Positions 23,720 through 30,661 of a DNA stretch of 33,366 bases are shown here, one piece after another. Position numbers and translations under genes: made by a program. Source of the stretch: a virus; the IMG/VR virus record IMGVR_UViG_3300042349_000045, positions 1 to 33,366 of that record, one strand, 5' to 3'. The notes below the pieces were generated by a model, which worked only from the letters and a program-made list of their open reading frames with translations, ran no database searches and was not told where the DNA came from. Position 1 is the stretch's first letter. Each line of letters begins with the position of its first letter.

Positions 23720-24736
23720 TCAGGAACGAGCCGACTGCAGTTCGATAGCAGCAGCAGGATTCAGGGTGCCGCAACCCATAGCCAGACGACCCACAATCAG
23801 GTCACCTTGATACATCACGGAGACATCACCAGAGGTGGTCTGCACGGAGGGAGCAATAGCTTCCACAACACCAGCAGCATCCTTCTGATAGATAAGACCA
23901 CAGTGGGTCGTGAAGTCACCAGAGTAGTTGTTGTTCTCGCCTTGGACAGCAGCCACGTTACCGGCCAGGAAGGGCAGGTTGTTGGAACGCTTGATGGAGA
24001 TACCAGCGATCTCATAGAGACCCTCACCAGAGGTCAGGTTACCCTGATTGTTACCGAAGTCACGGTTCAGGATATTGCTGTCAACCTGGCTCACCAGTGC
24101 ATAGTACTGACGCGGGGACAGCACAGCGGTACGACCAGTCTTAGGCAGGTTCTTCTCATCCATGATGGAAGCAGCTTCAAAGAAGGCATCCACCAGAGCT
24201 TGAGCGTTATACTCGTTAGTCACACCAAGCTGGATGATGCTACCGCCGGGCTCAGGACCAGGGGAAGCGGTGATGGGATGAGCTTCACGAGCAGCCTTAG
24301 CGATCTGACGGAAGATCTTCTTATCATAAGCTTCAGCAAGAGCATGACCAATCTTCTTGGCGATCTCACCACGAAGGCTATAATGAGCAAGAGTCTCATC
24401 CAGATCATACACGAATGCAGAGCTGATCAGGAGGTCATCACAAACGATGGTCTTCTCTGCCACCGGGGGATCCCCACTACCGAGAATAGGAGTGCCGGGA
24501 ACATGATACCCTGCCTCCATACGGCCAGTGAAGATGAATTGCATTGCCTTACCATTCTTCAGGGTACGGCTTTGCACAGTGCCTTTGGCGATAGTGGCGC
24601 TTTCATACGCCTTGAACATTTCACCAGAGAACAGTTTCAGATAAGTTGCGTACTTAGTATCATACGCATTTGCACCAGAGGTGCTGGATACCGCTTTATT
24701 AAGGGTACCCAATACGGTTTGAGTAGTGTTAGCCAC
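23720..24736 (-). CDS. Major capsid protein (T7 gp10-like)
   Basis: 338 aa, close to T7 gp10A (345). HK97-fold signs of the T7 type: N-terminal helix region (ANTTQTVLGTLNKAV), YLKLFSGEMFKAYESATIAKGTVQSRTLKNGKAMQF as the E-loop region, DDLLISSAFVYDLDETLAHY, and AAVLSPRQYYALVSQ. The start is GTG (MANTTQ if initiated with fMet); no in-frame ATG fits better. No Shine-Dalgarno precedes it, only a pyrimidine-rich stretch, unexpected for the most abundant phage protein. Upstream is a dense set of RNA structures including a tRNA-like element; the scaffold gene is separated from it by the photosynthesis cassette. Confidence 0.95.
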   Translation of the reverse strand: MANTTQTVLGTLNKAVSSTSGANAYDTKYATYLKLFSGEMFKAYESATIAKGTVQSRTLKNGKAMQFIFTGRMEAGYHVPGTPILGSGDPPVAEKTIVCDDLLISSAFVYDLDETLAHYSLRGEIAKKIGHALAEAYDKKIFRQIAKAAREAHPITASPGPEPGGSIIQLGVTNEYNAQALVDAFFEAASIMDEKNLPKTGRTAVLSPRQYYALVSQVDSNILNRDFGNNQGNLTSGEGLYEIAGISIKRSNNLPFLAGNVAAVQGENNNYSGDFTTHCGLIYQKDAAGVVEAIAPSVQTTSGDVSVMYQGDLIVGRLAMGCGTLNPAAAIELQSARS

Positions 24737-24766
24737 AATAGAAAAGAGAGAGTTGTGTACGTCTCC

Positions 24767-24869
24767 CTAAGCGCTTAGAGAATCACATGAGTAGACATGT
24801 GTTCAAAGAAATCAAAATTGTTGTCTGTCTCTCCAGACCGTCATGACTAAAGGGTATCGGTCGTAACCG
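24767..24869 (-). promoter_or_regulatory. Leader of capsid mRNA with three inverted repeats
   Basis: Between the tRNA-like element and the capsid GTG lie: CTAAGC/GCTTAG, a perfect 12-base palindrome (24767-24778); CACATG-N6-CATGTG (24784-24801); and CGGT-N4-ACCG (24858-24869), which on the minus strand has a UACG tetraloop of the stable UNCG class. None is followed by a T-run, so they are better read as processing or stabilising structures in the capsid leader than as terminators. A phage promoter may be embedded, but I could not identify one. Confidence 0.5.
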
Positions 24870-24880
24870 GCCAATAGTCA

Positions 24881-24956
24881 ACACCCCAGCGAGGAATCGA
24901 ACCATCGCTTTTCTAGGCTATCTGCCTAGCGTTTTACCAATAAGTACTATGGGGTA
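24881..24956 (-). tRNA. tRNA-like element, possibly degenerate (central triplet GAT)
   Basis: On the minus strand about 75 bases fold like a tRNA. Acceptor TACCCCA (from 24956) pairs with TGGGGTG (to 24882). The D-loop contains TTGGTAAA. A perfect five-pair anticodon stem CTAGG/CCTAG holds a seven-base loop CAGATAG with central GAT (isoleucine position). A four-base variable region follows, then a T-arm with GGTTCGATTCC. Deviations: the D-stem pairs poorly, the T-stem carries a bulged T, and position 33 is A instead of the near-invariant U. It may be a decayed tRNA, a tRNA-like RNase P/processing signal, or an attachment-site remnant. No CCA is encoded. Confidence 0.4.
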
Positions 24957-24998
24957 CTCCACATCTCTGTGGATTTCAGCCCGAGTTAGCGGGAACTA

Positions 24999-25175
24999 TC
25001 ACGGCCAAGCAACTCCACCAGCTTGAACTTTAACACCTTTAGGACTTAGTTCAGTTAGTGTTTGGTTAGCTTGACCATAAGCTGTACGGAATGCCTCTGC
25101 TCCAGCGGTAGGGGTCACATATTGTACAGCAGTTACCGAAGAATTTTCTGGTTCAAAAGGATTAGCACGTGCCAT
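24999..25175 (-). CDS. Small hypothetical protein after psbA, 58 aa
   Basis: ATG at 25175, four bases past the psbA stop; TGA at 24999. It starts MARANPFEPENSSVTAVQYV and continues AGAEAFRTAYGQANQTLTELSPKGVKVQAGGVAWP. It has no membrane segment and mixed helical and Gly/Val character. Its tight spacing after psbA suggests co-transcription with it. Coding potential looks good (codon-regular, no rare features), but I recognise no family. It could be a small capsid-associated protein, given that major capsid follows. Confidence 0.6.
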   Translation of the reverse strand: MARANPFEPENSSVTAVQYVTPTAGAEAFRTAYGQANQTLTELSPKGVKVQAGGVAWP

Positions 25176-25179
25176 TTAA

Positions 25180-26262
25180 TTATCCAATAGAAGGAGCCAC
25201 CAGTGCCACAGGAGTGGTTTCAGCACTGGCAAGGTCAAGTGGGAAGTTATGGGCATTACGTTCGTGCATCACTTCAAAACCAAGACCAGCTCGGTTGAGG
25301 ATGTCTGCCCATGTGTTGATCACTTTCCCGTCAGACGAGAGAAGAGATTGGTTAAAGTTGAAGCCATTAAGATTGAAAGCCATGGTCGAAACGCCCAAAG
25401 CAGCAAACCAAATACCAACAACAGGCCAAGCAGCAAGGAAGAAGTGAAGACTACGGCTATTATTGAAAGACGCATATTGGAAGATTAAACGTCCGAAGTA
25501 ACCATGAGCGGCTACGATGTTGTAGGTCTCCTCTTCCTGCCCAAACTTGTAACCATAGTTTTGACTTTCTTGTTCAGTAGTCTCACGCACAAGCGAGGAC
25601 GTAACGAGCGAACCGTGCATAGCACTGAATAGCGACCCACCGAACACCCCAGCGACACCCAACATGTGGAAGGGGTGCATCAGGATGTTGTGCTCAGCCT
25701 GGAACACCAGCATATAGTTGAAGGTGCCGGAGATACCCAGGGGCATGGCATCCGAGAAGGAGCCCTGACCGAAGGGATACACCAGGAACACAGCAGATGC
25801 CGCTGCAACGGGAGCTGAGTATGCAACACAAATCCAGGGCCTCATCCCTAGTCGATAGCTAAGTTCCCACTCTCGTCCCATGTAAGCATAGATGCCAATG
25901 AGGAAGTGGAACACTGTAAGTTGGAATGGACCCCCGTTGTAGAGCCATTCATCAAGTGAATTAGCTTCCCAAATTGGGTAGAAGTGTAGTCCGATGGCAT
26001 TGCTGCTCGGAACGACGGCTCCCGATATGATGTTGTTTCCATAGAGAAGACTCCCTGCAACAGGTTCGCGGATGCCATCAATGTCAACTGGTGGAGCCGC
26101 AATGAATGCAATGATGAAGCAGATGGTGGCTGCAAGGAGACACGGAATCATCAGTGTTCCAAACCAGCCGATATAAAGACGGTTGTTAGTGCTGGTTACC
26201 CAGTCACAAAAAGAGTCCCAAGGATTAATTCGGGACTCAGGGGCTGCGAGTGTAGCAGTCAT
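25180..26262 (-). CDS. psbA: Photosystem II reaction-centre protein D1
   Basis: Full-length 360-aa D1, the fast-turnover subunit binding P680, pheophytin, QB and the Mn cluster in thylakoid membranes. Nearly every segment matches cyanobacterial D1: [113 protein letters not shown]. Mature D1 should end at A345, leaving a 15-residue tail that host CtpA removes. E131 (cyanobacterial position 130) is Glu, the high-light D1:2-type residue. No intron. It starts nine bases after the RlpA-like gene, without a clear ribosome site. It replaces photodamaged host D1 during infection. Confidence 0.99.
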   Translation of the reverse strand: MTATLAAPESRINPWDSFCDWVTSTNNRLYIGWFGTLMIPCLLAATICFIIAFIAAPPVDIDGIREPVAGSLLYGNNIISGAVVPSSNAIGLHFYPIWEANSLDEWLYNGGPFQLTVFHFLIGIYAYMGREWELSYRLGMRPWICVAYSAPVAAASAVFLVYPFGQGSFSDAMPLGISGTFNYMLVFQAEHNILMHPFHMLGVAGVFGGSLFSAMHGSLVTSSLVRETTEQESQNYGYKFGQEEETYNIVAAHGYFGRLIFQYASFNNSRSLHFFLAAWPVVGIWFAALGVSTMAFNLNGFNFNQSLLSSDGKVINTWADILNRAGLGFEVMHERNAHNFPLDLASAETTPVALVAPSIG

Positions 26263-26271
26263 AGTTTGAAG

Positions 26272-26568
26272 TTAGTTTAAACGAGTTACTTTGACCCGTC
26301 CAACTCCAGAGCCAGTGAGACCGATTACATCAGCCGCACCTTTACTGAGATCAAGGTTCCTACCATGAATGTAAGGACCACGATCATTTACCCTCACAAT
26401 GGCACACCGCTTGAAACATACACGAAGGCGTGTCCCAAACGGAAGTGTCTTGTGCGCTGCAGTAAGGGATTGTTGATTGAACCGTTCACCATTAGCTGTG
26501 AGGTTACCGTTGAAACCCGGTCCGTACCACGAGCTAATGACTGACAGAGTAGTTAGAATAGGAATCAT
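26272..26568 (-). CDS. RlpA-like double-psi beta-barrel protein
   Basis: From the ATG at 26568 it is 98 aa. SSWYGPGFNGNLTANGERFN at the start and VRVNDRGPYIHGRNLDLSKGAADVIG later are signatures of the RlpA double-psi beta-barrel, a fold that in bacteria can cleave denuded glycan strands, and in other proteins only binds. The annotated start truncates what looks like a signal peptide: reading upstream in frame from ATT at 26592 gives IKVLRFIIMIPILTTLSVISS, basic then hydrophobic. The only good Shine-Dalgarno (AGGAGG) lies just before that, 34 bases from the ATG. An export-directed protein with a non-AUG start is therefore likely. It sits directly before psbA in the metabolic cassette; the reason for that pairing is unclear. 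Confidence 0.8.
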   Translation of the reverse strand: MIPILTTLSVISSWYGPGFNGNLTANGERFNQQSLTAAHKTLPFGTRLRVCFKRCAIVRVNDRGPYIHGRNLDLSKGAADVIGLTGSGVGRVKVTRLN

Positions 26569-26610
26569 AATAATAAAGCGAAGAACTTTAATATCGATTA
26601 CTCCTCCTAA

Positions 26611-26651
26611 TCCGCCAATACACGCGCAGTATTGACGGATCTGCCAATACT
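26611..26651 (-). promoter_or_regulatory. Three-arm alternative hairpin before the RlpA-like gene
   Basis: In the minus-strand RNA, arm A (AGUAUUG, 26651-26645), arm B (UCCGUCAAUACU, 26639-26628) and arm C (GUAUUGGCGGA, 26621-26611) are arranged so that B can pair with A (7 pairs) or with C (11 pairs, one G-U). Arm A overlaps the UAG stop of the 38-aa gene, and the AGGAGG of the next gene follows arm C by two bases. This is the geometry of a translation-responsive attenuator, though regulation is not shown. Confidence 0.6.
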
Positions 26652-26766
26652 ATTTTTTCTTTTTAGTAGGCATGGGTTTCTTCTTCCCCATTTTAACAGA
26701 AGCTTTTTTAGCAGCTGCCATACCGGCAGGAGTATACGGATACTCCTTGTTTCCAACTTTAGGCAT
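26650..26766 (-). CDS. 38-aa basic peptide between hli and the RlpA-like gene
   Basis: ATG at 26766 overlaps the hli stop as TAATG; TAG at 26650. It begins MPKVGNKEYPYTPAGMAAAKK and ends in a Lys-rich tail with four consecutive Lys. The YPYTPAGMAAAKKA segment and Lys tail recall small basic peptides encoded in many cyanophage genomes, with no function known to me. Translational coupling to hli and clean codons support expression. The stop lies within the first arm of the alternative hairpin, so its translation may also control what follows. Confidence 0.65.
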   Translation of the reverse strand: MPKVGNKEYPYTPAGMAAAKKASVKMGKKKPMPTKKKK

Positions 26767-26960
26767 TAGAATACTCCAGGGATCAGTTGACCAGTAACAG
26801 CGTAAGCGCCGATAGCTGCAATAACGCCAAGCATAGCCAGGCGACCATTGAGAAGTTCGGCTCGCTCATTGTGGGGAACAGTGTAGTCTTTGTCAGTGTA
26901 CATGGGTGGCTCTTTAGCGAAGATGTTTTGTTGGTTACGGTCGTTGGTGGTTACGGTCAT
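26766..26960 (-). CDS. hli: High-light-inducible protein
   Basis: 64 aa with the chlorophyll-binding HLIP helix: E35-L-L-N38-G39-R40-L-A42-M43-L-G45, followed by a membrane-spanning VIAAIGAYAVTGQLIPG. The N-terminal 30 residues are polar, ending in the usual charged approach to the helix. Such proteins bind chlorophyll and carotenoid beside photosystem II and dissipate excess energy. The start overlaps the scaffold stop as TAATG, so a photoprotection gene is translationally tied to a capsid-assembly gene. The neighbouring psbA belongs to the same host-derived function. Confidence 0.95.
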   Translation of the reverse strand: MTVTTNDRNQQNIFAKEPPMYTDKDYTVPHNERAELLNGRLAMLGVIAAIGAYAVTGQLIPGVF

Positions 26961-27715
26961 TAGAATTGCAGGTTAGAGCGTTCAAGTTTATCGGCCACAT
27001 CAGCACGATAGGCAGGGTCCTTATCATAGCGCGGATCACTCATGGCTCGTACAACTTCAGCTTGACTACGGAATACATCACCAGTAGCACGTGGAGCAGA
27101 ACCAGTAAGTAGCTCTCCATCAGTACCAGTAGCGTCAACGTAGCGGCTGTTGAGTGCTTGTGCAGCGAAGAACATAGCGTAAGGGTCACCACGATCCATC
27201 ACTGTATCATACATGCTGATCTCTTGTTCAGAGAGGTTCTCACTAGCCCATTGAATCATGGAAGAGTAAGCATCTACACCACCGATAGAAGCTTGGATCT
27301 GCTCAATGTCATCTGAACTAGCCTGAATGGCACTGACTTCTTGTTGATTCTCAAGGAAAAGATTTACCACATCAACTGGGTTCATACCTTCTACTTGTTG
27401 TACAAGTTCTTGATCCCACTCCCCCTTCCTAAAAGACTCCATGATGTCTTCGTAGAGGTTGGTGGTTTCAGGAGTTTCCTCCTCTGCAGTTTCCTCCTCT
27501 TGTGATTCGGACTCTACTTCCTCTTGCTTACCGCTAAGGCGTTTCTGTAGTTCAAGGTAACCACGTTCTAGTTCCTCTGCACTACGGTACTTACCAGCAA
27601 GTAGTTGTTGCTCTTCTTGTGCTAGACGCTCACCAATCTCAAGAGATTCTTGTTCATCTGCAGTAAGCTGACCATCAATATCGTCAGTTGGATTCAGGGT
27701 TAGTTCGTTTGCCAT
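26960..27715 (-). CDS. Capsid assembly scaffolding protein (T7 gp9-like)
   Basis: 251 aa, strongly acidic and Gln/Glu-rich in the first 90 residues (EEVESESQEEETAEEETPETT). The middle is helical (YEDIMESFRKGEWDQELVQQVEGMNPVDVVNLFLENQQEV), and the C-terminus is basic-helical (SDPRYDKDPAYRADVADKLERSNLQF), a pattern used by scaffolds to contact the capsid protein. The position after portal equals T7 gene 9 (307 aa). It should guide prohead assembly and leave before DNA fills the head. Confidence 0.9.
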   Translation of the reverse strand: MANELTLNPTDDIDGQLTADEQESLEIGERLAQEEQQLLAGKYRSAEELERGYLELQKRLSGKQEEVESESQEEETAEEETPETTNLYEDIMESFRKGEWDQELVQQVEGMNPVDVVNLFLENQQEVSAIQASSDDIEQIQASIGGVDAYSSMIQWASENLSEQEISMYDTVMDRGDPYAMFFAAQALNSRYVDATGTDGELLTGSAPRATGDVFRSQAEVVRAMSDPRYDKDPAYRADVADKLERSNLQF

Positions 27716-27917
27716 TTGCTGTAATTACGGTTAGATTACCAAGACCAATAGTCTTGACGTAATCGGGTGAACGACCGATAGTCGGTTCTCCAATCTTACT
27801 ACGTTTCATGTAGGGAGCTGGAGATTCTTCTACCCCACTTTGGGGTGCTTCCACTTCATTCTGGGGTGGGTTGTCCTTCTTGGACTTCCGGGGGTGGGTT
27901 GGGGTTTGCTTGTCCAT
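27684..27917 (-). CDS. Small overlapping ORF between portal and scaffold, 77 aa
   Basis: ATG at 27917 lies 62 bases inside the end of the portal gene; the stop lies 32 bases inside the scaffold start. The N-terminal half is Pro/Lys/Gln/Glu-rich and probably disordered. The second half (PYMKRSKIGEPTIGRSPDYVKTIGLGNLTVITANGKR) looks folded, and an ATG at 27809 could start it alone. Without this ORF there would be a gap of about 140 bases between portal and scaffold, otherwise absent in this tightly packed region, which supports it. No strong ribosome site. Function unknown. Confidence 0.5.
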   Translation of the reverse strand: MDKQTPTHPRKSKKDNPPQNEVEAPQSGVEESPAPYMKRSKIGEPTIGRSPDYVKTIGLGNLTVITANGKRTNPESN

Positions 27918-29466
27918 AAAGTTGATTCAATGCTTCTGGGTTTTTAGATGGATCCATCAGCGGAGTACTAGCCAAGGCTGCAGTCTGCTTAGTCATCTCC
28001 ATCTGCTGTGCTTGCTGGAAGTTCTGTTGCTTCTCTTGTTGTACCTCTTGCATAGACTTAACAAGGTTCAATACATCAATACCTTGAGCAGCAGCAAGAC
28101 GCTTAATGGCCTCATCGATGTTCATGTAAGAACCGATGGCTTCGGGACCAAGTGTTTGAGCGATAATCGTGAAGAACTGACCCAGTGATTCTCGATCCTG
28201 TCCCCTACCTAACGCATTAATACCAGCAACAATAGTAGGACGTACCAGATCTTTAGGGATCTTAGGGATGTCTTGATTCTTTTGGAGAACAGAGAGCTTA
28301 CGATTCAGGTATGGTACCAAGAACTCCACAGTAAGGAGGGAGAATAGCCCACCAAGCTGTTGTTCTAGTTCCATCTGTGTCATCCGTACTTCTTCTGCAG
28401 TAGTACGTTCGCTGTTCCTTACGTTGAGGATAAGGAATGCTTCACTAATTCTACGTTCAAGCACCTGTGCCATCTCCATAGCAGTACGGAAGTCAGCAGT
28501 CTTCCCTACTTGAACTACACCAATATCATCGGGACGCCCCTGTACGATGGCTCCGTTCCCCGCTGCGGCTAGTGTCTGTGGTTTAGTAGTACTAGACGGG
28601 GAGACGGTAAAGACCACCTTAGAGGCCACTGCAGAGCCCTCTACGAGAGCTTGCATAAGAGCTTCAAGCGAACGGAGATCACCTAGGAACTCCTCTACTC
28701 TACCACGTCCAAATGGTTCACCATCTACAACGTTGAACCTAAGGACTAACCAAGGGTTAGCATCCAATGGTGCCTTACCCTGAGAGGCAGGAATGATCTT
28801 ATCAAAGACCTCTTGATGCCAAATATAGCGATTGTTATCGCGCCTAATATGTGTGTAAACATCTACATCCTCTTCGTTATCTGCCCCATCCTCACCAGGA
28901 GAATTGACGGGGGTCATGTCTTTTAGAATAGGCTGTAGAAGCTTACGACTAATGCGTTCTTTAGTGACGATTTCTAAGATCTCACCGTTACCATCTCGGT
29001 CTACAACATAGCGATTCAATGGAAATAGCTTTAGTCCCTTAGGACCCATATAGATCAGAGCATTACCACCAACTACCAAATGCTTAAGAGCTTGGTGTAC
29101 GGTAACGCGATCACTAGATGCTGCAATGATTTCCATTACGGATCGTTCAAGCTTAGCAAAGCTAAGGTCTAGATCCGAACGTGCTTCAGGTGGTAGATCA
29201 ACACCGATCTTTGAGTCATCAATCTGTAGCTTAAAGAAGCTGGTTTGAGGAGGTAGTAGTGCTAGCATCAACTTAGATGCCAGAGTGACTACTCCCTTTG
29301 CACCAACACTTTGCCATGGTGTGATCAACCGTGCATGAGTTGTCCGACTATCTTCTGCTTCCTGACGAATCAGAGTAGGAAGTGTAAGATCAGAGCACTG
29401 AATAGCTGTGTCAAGAAACTGGGTACGATACTTACTGAGATAATCGTATCTTGTTTTAGCTGTCAT
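27856..29466 (-). CDS. Head-tail connector / portal protein (T7 gp8-like)
   Basis: 536 aa, the same length as T7 gp8. Features of podoviral portals: RYDYLSKYRTQFLDTAIQCSDLTLPTLI at the start, PWQSVGAKGVVTLASKLMLALLPPQTSFFKLQ, HLVVGGNALIYMGP, WLVLRFNVVDGEPFGRGRVEEFLGDL, and ERTTAEEVRMTQMELEQQLGG near the tunnel region. The C-terminus is Gln/Pro-rich. It forms the dodecameric ring through which DNA enters and leaves and nucleates prohead assembly. It is followed by the small overlapping ORF and scaffold. Confidence 0.96.
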   Translation of the reverse strand: MTAKTRYDYLSKYRTQFLDTAIQCSDLTLPTLIRQEAEDSRTTHARLITPWQSVGAKGVVTLASKLMLALLPPQTSFFKLQIDDSKIGVDLPPEARSDLDLSFAKLERSVMEIIAASSDRVTVHQALKHLVVGGNALIYMGPKGLKLFPLNRYVVDRDGNGEILEIVTKERISRKLLQPILKDMTPVNSPGEDGADNEEDVDVYTHIRRDNNRYIWHQEVFDKIIPASQGKAPLDANPWLVLRFNVVDGEPFGRGRVEEFLGDLRSLEALMQALVEGSAVASKVVFTVSPSSTTKPQTLAAAGNGAIVQGRPDDIGVVQVGKTADFRTAMEMAQVLERRISEAFLILNVRNSERTTAEEVRMTQMELEQQLGGLFSLLTVEFLVPYLNRKLSVLQKNQDIPKIPKDLVRPTIVAGINALGRGQDRESLGQFFTIIAQTLGPEAIGSYMNIDEAIKRLAAAQGIDVLNLVKSMQEVQQEKQQNFQQAQQMEMTKQTAALASTPLMDPSKNPEALNQLYGQANPNPPPEVQEGQPTPE

Positions 29467-29470
29467 TTAT

Positions 29471-30661
29471 TTAACCGTAGTTTGTACCTACACCAGCTGC
29501 ATAGCTAGGAGCAATTTGCATGGAAGCAAAACCTTGTGCACCTTTACCTGCTTTAGCACGACGACCTTTAGCAGTACGGAAGCCTGTTGCCCAGGAAGCT
29601 AGGTCGGCACCTGCACCGGACTGCATTGCATCAGGTGTTTCGGGGATCTCAGGAATAGAAGGAATTTCACCTTCACCTTCACCACCACCTTCACCACCAC
29701 CTTCACCACCACCTTCAGGCGGAGTGTAGAATGGTGTATAAGTGGTAGTCTGTGGTTGACCGAACTTTGTATCAGCCCAACTCTTGCCTGTACCCTGAGC
29801 AAAGATCGGTTGATCGTTATAACGACCGTACACACCAAGTCCTTTAGGCAGCTTACCTGCTCCAGGAGTCGTAGTGAAGTTTTCACCCTTCATGCGGGGG
29901 TTGACCTGATCATACATTGCGAACAAGTTCTGGGCAAGGGGACCTTCATATTTACCCATCGGTCGATAGGATGTATCACCGAACTTACCACCAAAGATTT
30001 GGTTGTAGACATTGCTCTTAACACCAAGAGGACTCATCCCCTTTTGAGCAGTGTTCTGGTTTAGCTTATCAATGCGACCCAAGATTTGAAGACCAGTCTT
30101 ATCAAACTGACCTGTGAGATATTTAAGTTCCTTACGGTTCACCATATTACCACGCCCACTAGCACCTGCTATCCTCAGGGCTTGAGCTAGGTTTTGAGCG
30201 TCTTTTATGTTAAGACGTTGCCCAACAGTGGTACCATATTGTTGTTGAAATTGATCACCAAGACCATAGCCTTGGCTCATTGCATATTGAGCAACTTGCT
30301 GAGGTGTTAGGCCAGTTGCACCAAGAGCCTGTTTAAATTCAGGAGAGTCATAAAACTGCTGTCCGATCTTCAGCCCCTGATTAGCTTGTGCTTCCATCGC
30401 ACTTGCTACGGTGGGATCCATCGCTTGACGGGCAGCTGTAGCAGCTTGTTGTTGGGCTGCAGCTTGTTGAGCAGTTGATACAGCATTTGATTTTAGACTT
30501 GCTGCTTGTACGGCAGCTTTATTAGCATTAATTAGTTTGTTGGCATTAGCAGTGTTAACACCAGCCTTGGTTAGAGCTTTGATCTGCAGCTTAGTTGCCG
30601 CTTGACCTGAAGCTGTCGCTTGTTTAATAGCAGCTTTTACTTCCTGCTTTGATTTAGCCAT
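29471..30661 (-). CDS. Gly/Glu-repeat virion candidate, 396 aa, in the T7 gene 7.3 position
   Basis: Not recognised by domain. Residues 1-95 are Ala/Gln/Lys-rich helix (KQATASGQAATKLQIKALTKAG, TAQQAAAQQQAATAARQAM). Residues 95-270 are mixed, with FYDSPEFKQALGATGLTPQQVAQYAMSQGYG. Residues about 315-335 form a GGGE tract, then a Pro/Ile/Glu stretch (GEIPSIPEIPETPD) and a Gly/Ala/Lys tail. In T7 the gene just before the portal encodes 7.3, a small Ala-rich virion protein needed for tail assembly or adsorption. Position and composition suggest a comparable, larger protein. A structural role is inference. Confidence 0.6.
   Translation of the reverse strand: MAKSKQEVKAAIKQATASGQAATKLQIKALTKAGVNTANANKLINANKAAVQAASLKSNAVSTAQQAAAQQQAATAARQAMDPTVASAMEAQANQGLKIGQQFYDSPEFKQALGATGLTPQQVAQYAMSQGYGLGDQFQQQYGTTVGQRLNIKDAQNLAQALRIAGASGRGNMVNRKELKYLTGQFDKTGLQILGRIDKLNQNTAQKGMSPLGVKSNVYNQIFGGKFGDTSYRPMGKYEGPLAQNLFAMYDQVNPRMKGENFTTTPGAGKLPKGLGVYGRYNDQPIFAQGTGKSWADTKFGQPQTTTYTPFYTPPEGGGEGGGEGGGEGEGEIPSIPEIPETPDAMQSGAGADLASWATGFRTAKGRRAKAGKGAQGFASMQIAPSYAAGVGTNYG
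29676..29717 (-). repeat. Perfect 12-bp tandem repeat (GGGE codons)
   Basis: Three identical copies of ccttcaccacca on the plus strand, at 29676-29687, 29688-29699 and 29700-29711, plus a half copy. They encode the GGGE tract in the 396-aa protein. Identical synonymous codons across copies suggest recent slippage or duplication. Confidence 0.85.

Noticed and set aside
23807-24778. A 323-codon open frame on the plus strand, antisense to the major capsid gene
   Set aside because: It is fully opposite a well-supported capsid gene with strong codon bias, which often opens the complementary frame. Its translation is a low-similarity mix with no domain, and all other genes are on the minus strand.
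24882-24956. Confident annotation as functional tRNA-Ile
   Set aside because: Position 33 is not U, the D-stem barely pairs and the T-stem has a bulge. It is reported only as tRNA-like.
29676-29717. Short tandem repeat as a possible origin iteron
   Set aside because: It is in frame and codes for a GGGE tract in a long gene; there is no AT-rich flank.
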